Shown one piece after another: positions 8,866 to 15,700 of a stretch of DNA of 64,000 nucleotides. Below the pieces are notes generated by a model. That model saw only the letters and a program-made list of their open reading frames with translations, did not search any database and was not told the origin of the DNA. Every line of letters begins with the position of its first letter. Position 1 is the first letter of the stretch. The stretch comes from Pseudomonas sp. UYIF39 (GTDB taxonomy: Bacteria; Pseudomonadota; Gammaproteobacteria; Pseudomonadales; Pseudomonadaceae): positions 62,001-126,000 of the forward strand of contig NZ_JALBYU010000012.1 of assembly GCF_029963765.1 (NCBI RefSeq), in the 5' to 3' direction. The position numbers and the translations under genes were made by a program.

Positions 8866-9399
8866 ATGACTTACCAAATTCGTGATGCACTGCATGCCGA
8901 CTTGCCGGCGATCCGCGACATCTACAACGACGCCGTGCTCAACACCACGGCCATCTGGAACGAACAGGCCGTGGATTTGGGTAACCGCCAGGCCTGGTTC
9001 AGCGCCCGGCAATCCCAGGGCTACCCGATTTTGGTGATCGTCGAAGGCGACAACACGGTGCTGGGCTACGCTTCATTCGGTGACTGGCGGTCGTTCGACG
9101 GGTTCCGCCACACCGTCGAGCACTCGGTTTACGTGCGCAGCGACCAGCGTGGCAATGGTCTCGGCCCGCAATTGATGACCGCGTTGATCGAGCGCGCCAA
9201 AGGTTGCGACAAGCACGTGATGGTCGCCGCCATCGAAAGCGGGAATGCTGCTTCTATTCGCCTGCATGAGCGAGCCGGCTTCGTGACGACCGGGCAGATG
9301 CCCCAGGTGGGCACCAAGTTCGGTCGCTGGCTGGACCTGACTTTCATGCAACTGACCCTTAATCCTGGCGCGGAACCGCCGACCGCCAACAAGGAGTAA
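8866..9399 (+). CDS. GNAT N-acetyltransferase, phosphinothricin/methionine sulfoximine type
   Basis: A 177-residue GNAT enzyme. It starts IRDALHADLPAIRDIYNDAVLNTTAIWNE, the signature of the Pat/Bar/YncA group that acetylates phosphinothricin and methionine sulfoximine or sulfone. The acetyl-CoA loop is the RSDQRGNGLGPQL segment near residue 88-100, followed by AAIESGNAASIRLHERAGF. Pseudomonas species commonly carry such a gene between ureA and ureB. A role in urease is not established; it may detoxify amino acid analogues. It begins nine bases after the ureA stop, so it is co-transcribed. Confidence 0.9.
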   Translation: MTYQIRDALHADLPAIRDIYNDAVLNTTAIWNEQAVDLGNRQAWFSARQSQGYPILVIVEGDNTVLGYASFGDWRSFDGFRHTVEHSVYVRSDQRGNGLGPQLMTALIERAKGCDKHVMVAAIESGNAASIRLHERAGFVTTGQMPQVGTKFGRWLDLTFMQLTLNPGAEPPTANKE

Positions 9400-9405
9400 T
9401 TGCCC

Positions 9406-9939
9406 ATGAACGCTGCCCAACTGCGCCGCGTCAATGTTGAAAGCTTTGCGCACTACCGTCAGGGTTTGATTGATCTGCTGCTCGACGCCGTCGGCTATGG
9501 CGCCAGCGTCGGGTTCATGGCCAATCTTGACGCCACCCAGGCCCGAGCCTATTTCGATGATGTCCAGGAGAACCTGAACAAGGGCAACGTGCTGCTGTGG
9601 GTGGTGGTCAAGGACGAGCAAGTGCAGGCCAGTGTGCAACTGACCCTGTGCCAGAAAGCCAACGGCCTGAACCGCGCCGAAGTGCAAAAACTGCTGGTGC
9701 GTGAACACGCCCGACGTCGAGGTCTGGGCCAGCAATTGATGAGTGCGCTGGAAACGGCCGCCCTCCAGCACAAGCGCGGCATGCTCTACCTCGACACCGA
9801 GGCCGGCTCCCCTGCCGAAGACTTCTACAAGGCGCTGGGTTACACCCGAGCGGGCCAAATCCCCGACTATGCCTGCGACCCGAGCGGCCGCTACAAGCCG
9901 ACCGCCCTCTACTACAAGATTCTCCAGGGAGCCCATTAA
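9406..9939 (+). CDS. Second GNAT-family N-acetyltransferase in the urease operon
   Basis: A 177-residue GNAT protein, different in sequence from the one immediately upstream. The acetyl-CoA binding motif is REHARRRGLGQQLMSAL (about residues 102-118), followed by KRGMLYLDTEAGSPAEDFYKALGY, typical of a small-molecule GNAT. An AAGGAG ribosome-binding site (9391-9396) supports the ATG at 9406. Its stop shares a base with the ureB ATG. The substrate is unknown. Confidence 0.88.
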   Translation: MNAAQLRRVNVESFAHYRQGLIDLLLDAVGYGASVGFMANLDATQARAYFDDVQENLNKGNVLLWVVVKDEQVQASVQLTLCQKANGLNRAEVQKLLVREHARRRGLGQQLMSALETAALQHKRGMLYLDTEAGSPAEDFYKALGYTRAGQIPDYACDPSGRYKPTALYYKILQGAH

Positions 9940-10244
9940 TGATTCCTGGGGAATACCAGATCCAGCCCGGCGACATCGAACTCAACGTTGGCCGCCGCAC
10001 CCTCAGCCTGAAAGTGGCCAACAGCGGCGACCGCCCGATCCAGGTCGGCTCGCATTACCACTTCTTCGAAACCAACGATGCGCTGACGTTCGACCGCGCC
10101 GCCAGCCGCGGCATGCGCCTGAACATCCCCGCCGGCACCGCCGTGCGCTTCGAGCCGGGACAGAGCCGCGAGGTCGAGTTGGTAGACCTGGCCGGGCATC
10201 GCCGGGTGTTCGGGTTTGCCGGCAAGATCATGGGTGACTTGTAA
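9939..10244 (+). CDS. ureB: Urease beta subunit UreB
   Basis: A 101-residue urease beta subunit: MIPGEYQIQPGDIELNVGR, ANSGDRPIQVGSHYHFFETN, GMRLNIPAGTAVRFEPGQ and HRRVFGFAGKIMGDL all match the family end to end. The ATG overlaps the preceding stop (TAATG). A gap of 154 bases with REP elements separates it from ureC, where urease operons usually leave only a few bases. Confidence 0.97.
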   Translation: MIPGEYQIQPGDIELNVGRRTLSLKVANSGDRPIQVGSHYHFFETNDALTFDRAASRGMRLNIPAGTAVRFEPGQSREVELVDLAGHRRVFGFAGKIMGDL

Positions 10245-10270
10245 GTAATGCAGTGCCGGCTCTGGCCCCA

Positions 10271-10350
10271 TCGTCGGAACGCCGCCCGGAGCAAGCTCGC
10301 TCCCACAGGGGAACGCGGTCAACTGTGGGAGCGAGCTTGCTCGCGATTAG
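10271..10350. repeat. REP pair between ureB and ureC
   Basis: The left unit TCGTCGGAACGCCGCCCGGA runs into GCAAGCTCGCTCCCAC, and the right unit is CTGTGGGAGCGAGCTTGCTC followed by GCGAT. The left arm is the variant with the extra CGTCGGAACGCCGCCCG stretch, also found at 31373 and 36893. Confidence 0.85.
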
Positions 10351-10398
10351 CGAGCTATGCGAGCGGTCTCAAATTCAATTGAATCTCAAGGCAAACGA

Positions 10399-12099
10399 AT
10401 GAAGATTTCCCGTCAGGCCTACGCCGACATGTTCGGCCCCACCGTCGGTGACAAGGTCCGCCTGGCCGACACCGAGCTGTGGATCGAAGTCGAAAAAGAC
10501 TTCACCACCTACGGTGAGGAAGTGAAATTCGGTGGCGGCAAAGTCATCCGCGATGGCCAGGGCCAAAGCCAATTACTCGCCGCAGAAGTAGTCGACACGT
10601 TGATCACCAATGCGCTGATCATCGACCACTGGGGCATCGTCAAAGCCGACGTCGGCCTCAAGGACGGGCGCATCGCCGCTATCGGCAAGGCCGGCAACCC
10701 GGACATCCAGCCGAACGTCACGATCGCCGTCGGCGCCAGCACCGAAGTCATCGCCGGCGAAGGCATGATCCTCACCGCTGGCGGCATCGACACGCACATC
10801 CACTTCATCTGCCCGCAGCAGATCGAAGAGGCGCTGATGAGCGGCGTCACCACCATGATCGGCGGCGGCACCGGTCCGGCCACCGGCACCAACGCCACCA
10901 CCTGCACGTCCGGGCCGTGGCACCTGGCGCGCATGCTTCAGGCGGCTGATGCGTTCCCAATGAACATTGGCTTCACCGGCAAGGGCAACGCCAGTCTGCC
11001 GGAGCCATTGATCGAGCAGGTCAAGGCCGGCGCCATCGGCCTGAAGCTGCACGAAGACTGGGGCACCACGCCGGCGAGCATCGACAACTGCCTGAACGTC
11101 GCCGACCAGTACGATGTACAAGTGGCGATCCACACCGACACGCTCAACGAATCGGGCTTCGTCGAGACCACCCTCGCCGCCTTCAAGGGCCGCACCATCC
11201 ACACCTATCACACCGAAGGCGCCGGTGGCGGTCATGCCCCGGACATCATCAAGGCCTGCGGTTTTGCCAACGTGCTGCCGAGCTCGACCAACCCGACCCG
11301 GCCGTTCACCCGCAACACCATCGACGAACACCTCGACATGCTGATGGTCTGCCACCACCTGGACCCAAGCATTGCCGAAGACGTGGCCTTCGCCGAAAGC
11401 CGCATCCGCCGCGAAACCATCGCCGCCGAAGACATCCTCCACGACCTCGGCGCGTTCTCGATGATCAGCTCCGACAGCTAGGCCATGGGCCGCGTTGGCG
11501 AAGTCATCACACGCACCTGGCAAACCGCCGACAAGATGAAAAAACAGCGCGGCCCATTGCCCGGTGACGGCGAAGGCAACGACAACTTCCGCGCCAAACG
11601 CTACATCGCCAAGTACACCATCAACCCGGCAATCACCCACGGCATCAGCCATGAAGTGGGTTCGATCGAAGTGGGTAAATGGGCCGATCTGGTGCTCTGG
11701 CGCCCGGCGTTTTTCGGGGTCAAACCGACGCTGATTCTCAAGGGCGGCGCCATCGCGGCCAGCCTGATGGGCGATGCCAATGCGTCGATCCCGACGCCGC
11801 AACCGGTGCATTACCGTCCGATGTTTGCCAGCTACGGTGGTTCGCTGCATGCCACCAGCCTGACGTTTATCAGTCAGGCGGCGCAGGAGGCCGGGCTTCC
11901 TGAAGCCCTGGGTTTGAAAAAGAAAATCGCAGTAGTCAAAGGTTGCCGCGAGGTGCAGAAAACCGACCTGATCCACAACGACTACCTGCCGAACATCGAC
12001 GTCGATCCACAGACCTATCAGGTCAAGGCCGACGGAGTGCTGCTGTGGTGCGAGCCCGCCGAAACGTTGCCGATGGCGCAGCGCTATTTCCTGTTCTGA
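10399..12099 (+). pseudogene. ureC: Urease alpha subunit UreC interrupted by an in-frame TAG
   Basis: Read through the stop, this is a complete 566-residue urease catalytic subunit starting MKISRQAYADMFGPTVGDKV and ending MAQRYFLF. The nickel-site features are present: DTHIHF (two His ligands), GLKLHEDWG (carbamylated Lys), the IHTDTLNE and HTYHTEGAGGGH histidines, and the VCHHLDP active-site flap. At codon 361 (11479-11481) TAG replaces the CAG expected for the conserved SSDSQAMGR motif, directly after the aspartate that is the last nickel ligand. The frame then continues intact (AMGRVGEVITRTWQTADKMK). A single C-to-T change explains it. An ATG at 11485 has no ribosome-binding site. Real nonsense mutation, amber suppression or a sequencing error are all possible; as written the subunit is truncated and should be inactive. 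Confidence 0.93.
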
Positions 12100-12117
12100 A
12101 GCAGCGCCATGCAAAAC

Positions 12118-12153
12118 AAAGCCCCGGGTGCACAACGCTGCAGCCGGGGCTTT
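12118..12153 (+). terminator. Rho-independent terminator after ureC
   Basis: AAAGCCCCGG (12118-12127) pairs with CCGGGGCTTT (12144-12153), with a 16-base loop. The stem sits 18 bases after the ureC stop, and its final T residues give a short U-tract. It marks the end of the urt-ure transcript; the leading A residues make it usable from the other strand as well. Confidence 0.75.
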
Positions 12154-12182
12154 ATCCCTCTTTGATTTGACTCAATGATTGA

Positions 12183-12350
12183 TCAAAGCGGGTTTTGCGC
12201 CAGCTCCTGGTGAGTCAACTCCTCGACCAGTGCCGCTTCTTCGATCTGTAATTGCGCATCCAGATCCGCCAATTGCTCCTCGTACGCAGGTGATCCCGGT
12301 ATTTTTGACCGATATCCAGCGAACGCCTCAATGCCCTGCACGCGGGACAT
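12183..12350 (-). CDS. Small ORF resembling the C-terminal helices of the upstream NEL toxin
   Basis: A 55-codon ORF beginning MSRVQGIEAFAGYRSK and continuing PAYEEQLADLDAQLQIEEAA. The second half is an acidic amphipathic helix that resembles the tail of the giant toxin encoded just upstream on this strand (EEVYDQELAEIKAQREALLL). There is no convincing ribosome-binding site. It may be a degenerate 3' end of a second toxin copy, not an independent gene. Confidence 0.35.
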   Translation of the reverse strand: MSRVQGIEAFAGYRSKIPGSPAYEEQLADLDAQLQIEEAALVEELTHQELAQNPL

Positions 12351-12357
12351 GATCGTA

Positions 12358-12424
12358 TGCTCGATGCGAAACCCAACGGCTTCGCATCGATGCCAAAACG
12401 TTCAGAGATCAGCTTCGCGGTGGG
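12358..12424. repeat. 67-bp degenerate direct repeat, copy A
   Basis: This copy aligns with 12669-12735 over 67 bases without gaps, with roughly three quarters identity by eye. On the minus strand each copy contains the stop codon of the preceding ORF (the 72-residue ORF here, the toxin at copy B). A shared reading frame, AKLI....IDA.P.GFASS, is recognisable in both copies, interrupted by TAG in copy B. Confidence 0.65.
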
Positions 12425-12627
12425 GTCTTATCCAGCAAGTCCCGCAAAGCGTTCAGCTTCATCTCGAGACTGGCGTCCTTTGCTTCAGCGGTTAACGTTC
12501 CCTCGCGTGAGGCCTTGTTCAGTAAATCCCGCAGGGCGTTCAACTTCATCTCGAGACTGGCGTCCGTTGCTTCAGCGGTTGCCGTCACTGTTTGCTCGTT
12601 ACCGGTGCTTCCTTGCGACTGGGTCAT
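12409..12627 (-). CDS. Small protein with a duplicated 16-residue helix
   Basis: A 72-residue ORF starting MTQSQGSTGNEQ, preceded by a good GAGGAAA ribosome-binding site. The segment DASLEMKLNALRDLL occurs twice (about residues 22-36 and 51-65), each preceded by a TAEA stretch, so the protein is two copies of an amphipathic helix with a short linker. It lies downstream of the toxin gene in the same direction and could be co-transcribed. I do not recognise the family. A cognate chaperone or immunity role would be speculation. Confidence 0.5.
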   Translation of the reverse strand: MTQSQGSTGNEQTVTATAEATDASLEMKLNALRDLLNKASREGTLTAEAKDASLEMKLNALRDLLDKTPPRS

Positions 12628-12668
12628 CAAATTTTCCTCAATGTGTTTTTTTACGTATCGTTTCAATG

Positions 12669-12735
12669 TGCTTGATGCAAAACCCTACGGCCTCGCATCA
12701 ATGTCCAAAGGTTTAAAGATCAGTTTTGCGGGGCG
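12669..12735. repeat. 67-bp degenerate direct repeat, copy B
   Basis: Partner of 12358-12424. This copy includes the toxin stop codon (12720-12722 on the minus strand) and its immediate downstream sequence. The duplication suggests that the 3' end of the toxin locus was copied and has decayed. Confidence 0.65.
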
Positions 12736-15700
12736 ACCGGTAAAGGTTTTTTGATCCGCTGCAATTTCGCTCGGTCCATGGCTTCCTGGGTCAGTTGCAG
12801 GAGCAAGGCTTCGCGCTGCGCTTTGATCTCTGCCAGCTCTTGGTCATAGACCTCTTCAGACATAACCTCGCCTGGAGCGATAGCGCTTTCCGGCTTGCTG
12901 AGTTCGGCGGCCAGGACGCGGATTTTTTCCTTCAACTCAGCCTTTTCCTCCAGAGTCAGGCCGGTACTGGCGGCTCTCTCATCCAGGGCTTCCTTGAACT
13001 CGACTGTTGCGACCTCCTGGCGATCAAGCGCTCTGAAACGCGCCCGGTTCGAACGCTTGACGAAGGATTCCCAGAATGGCTGCTCTGCAATCGAATCACG
13101 CAGCAAAGTACCCTCCTCCAGCGCCAGAACCCTTTGGTACGCGTCTTCGATCATCTCAGTGGTGACGCCTGCAATATTGCGAAACTGCATGCCACGCGCC
13201 TGCCACGGCAGATCCAGCCGTTCTGCCAAATCGGTCATGAAGGCCAGGTGAACCTCGACTTCGTCAATCGAGCCGGTGACATTGCCCTCGGCGTCCAGTC
13301 TGCGGAATCGCTCACCCGCCGCTTGTCGGGCGACGATATGACGTTCGGCAATTCTCTCGAGTTCATCCAGCCGTGATTTGCCCTTCGCCAGCTCCACCAA
13401 CTCGGCTTCGATCAAACCGACGTTGCCAAGCTCTAACGCTTCTTGAGCCAATACGTTGATCCCCATGACGTTGAACAGCTGGGTAGCACCGTCAACGCAT
13501 TGGCTGCGTGCATTGGCCTCCTTGAACAACTGCTCGCGCAACGGAGCATCCTTGTTCATGGCGTCGAGCATGCGCCAGACCTTGGCCGTCAGATCGGCCC
13601 GATAGGCCTTGCTGGCCTTGAAGTCGGCTGACAGTGTCAGGGCCTGGATTTCTTCAAAGAAGTCCTTCGAGTTGAATTCATCCTCCACCTCGTCCCACAC
13701 CTGTTGCTTTTCCCTCCACTGACCCCGGGTCAAGCCCTCACCCCACTGGATATTGCTGCGTGCACCAAGGGGCGGATACGGACGATCAGGGTCCATGCCC
13801 GCCGACCGGATATAGTCTTTGAGAAGGTTCAGATTGGCTTCTGACATCCAGGCAGGCTCGCGGCTGAGCCACGTACGCCCCAATAGCTCGGCCTGCCAGG
13901 TGCCGGGGGTGACCTGCGGAATGTTGCTCAGCGGGTTGTTGCGAAGGTCCAGAAAAAAATGACGATACCGATTACGAGCGAAAAGCCCCGGCGGCCAGCC
14001 AGTCGCTCCGGTGCTGGACAAATCCAGAGTATGCAAATCAGCCATGCGACTGACGTTCGGCAACATCCCCAAGGGGTTATCCCCCAAGCGTAACAAGACC
14101 AGACGCGTACTTTTTTTGAGCATTTTCTGATCGGCGTTGTTAAGCACTATCTGGTTGTGTGTCAGATCCAGGTCTGTGAGGTGCGGCATCTCGGCGATGC
14201 TCCGGGGCACCCTGGTCAGATTGTTTTTGGCCACGTCCAGCACGCGGACTTTACGAAATTGCTGAAAAAACGGTTGCTCGATGTTCGACAAGCCTGAATT
14301 GCGCAACCACAGGCGCGTAACGTGATCGAAATTAGCCTCCAGCGTCGGCATACGATCAATGTGCGTTTGCATATTGAAGTCACTCAGGTCCAGCGTCTGG
14401 CCCAGCACGCCCCCATGCGCATCCAAGTGCCTTGGACCGGTACGTTGCCAGCACCGCCTGATCTTTTGGGCAAGAATTTCCCTGGCATTCCTCTCGGCCA
14501 CACCACTGGGGCCGTAACGAAAGTCCCGGGGCAGTCCGTTTACCCAGCGGTTCAGGGAAGACACCATCTGGTCGAACTCAATTTCCAGGGCCTGGATCTG
14601 CGCGCCAAGCGACGTGCCTCGCTGGCTCAAGGCCTGGATAAAGGTTTCAAGCTCAGGATCAGTGAGGGTTGGATAAAGGCTGCGCACCCGATGCCGTGCC
14701 GTCGCCTCCCTTGCTATGCGCTGATAGCCGTCCATGCCTCCCAACAGCTTCATGCTCTGTGGGTCGTAGGCCGGTTTGCGAACCGGATGCTCAAGCAACG
14801 TCGATTCAAACTGATCGCGACCCAACGGGGAACGCTGTACTTCAAATTTCAGCCGTTCAGCTTCGTGCACGCCATAGCCCAATGCGTTGCGCTGGGCATC
14901 GGGCAGTGCTTGCAAGATTGACGGGTAGAACTCATCCGGGCCGTGCAAAGGCTGATCATGGGCATCGCGCACCTGATAGCGCCCGTCCTCTTCGAGAATC
15001 AACACTCTGAGAATCGACGCATTTTGCGGCCCGACACTGGCGTGCAGTTTGCCGGCGGATCCCAATTCGCGAACTTCGATCCGCACATCGGCGGACCATC
15101 CCGGCAAACCGCTCAGCGAAGCCAGTTCGAGTCTGCGGGTGTCGGCACCGGCCAGTTCCTCAAGGAAGAGACCCTCATAGGCGCGGTTCACGCGCACACG
15201 GTCTCGCAGCTGTCGGGCATTTTGGCGCAAGCGCAGCGAGACACTTTGCTTTTCGCTCAGGTGCTGCAGGTCTGTCGGTTCGGCATGCTCCAGCAGCTCT
15301 TCGGCAGCGCTGGCCGGCAACTCCGGGACGTCATTGCGCAGTCGTTGCACACGAGGATCGCTGGACACATCACGGCCCTTATAAAGGCCCTCGAACACGG
15401 CTTTTTTATGTTTCCCCGCTTGGGTGACCATCTGTTTGCGCAGCGCCTCGATACGCTCGGGTGTGCCACGCCCGACCTGATCGCCAAGCAGATAGCGAAC
15501 CTCGGTTTCGTCCAGCGACTCAATCACCCGCTCGGGCAGCTTGCCCGCCGCGAGTTCCGAGCGACTGACCTTTATCGTCATCGGCTCAGACGCCGTTGCG
15601 TTACCGTGTTTGAACGATGCCCCCGAGCGATCCGCAGCCTCGAACACTTCCACCGCCCGGTTCTCGGGCCAGTTCGGCAGTTCAACCATGACCTCTGGCA

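Noticed and set aside
11479..11481. UAG as a pyrrolysine or other recoded codon in ureC
   Set aside because: Pyrrolysine machinery is not expected in Pseudomonas, and the site is Gln in ordinary ureases. A C-to-T mutation is the simpler explanation.
11485..12099. Independent gene starting at the ATG after the ureC stop
   Set aside because: It is the C-terminal third of UreC in the same frame, without a ribosome-binding site.
10573..12135. 520-codon open frame on the minus strand over ureC
   Set aside because: Antisense to ureC; the translated product is low-complexity, rich in Val/Gly/Asp/Arg and matches nothing recognisable.
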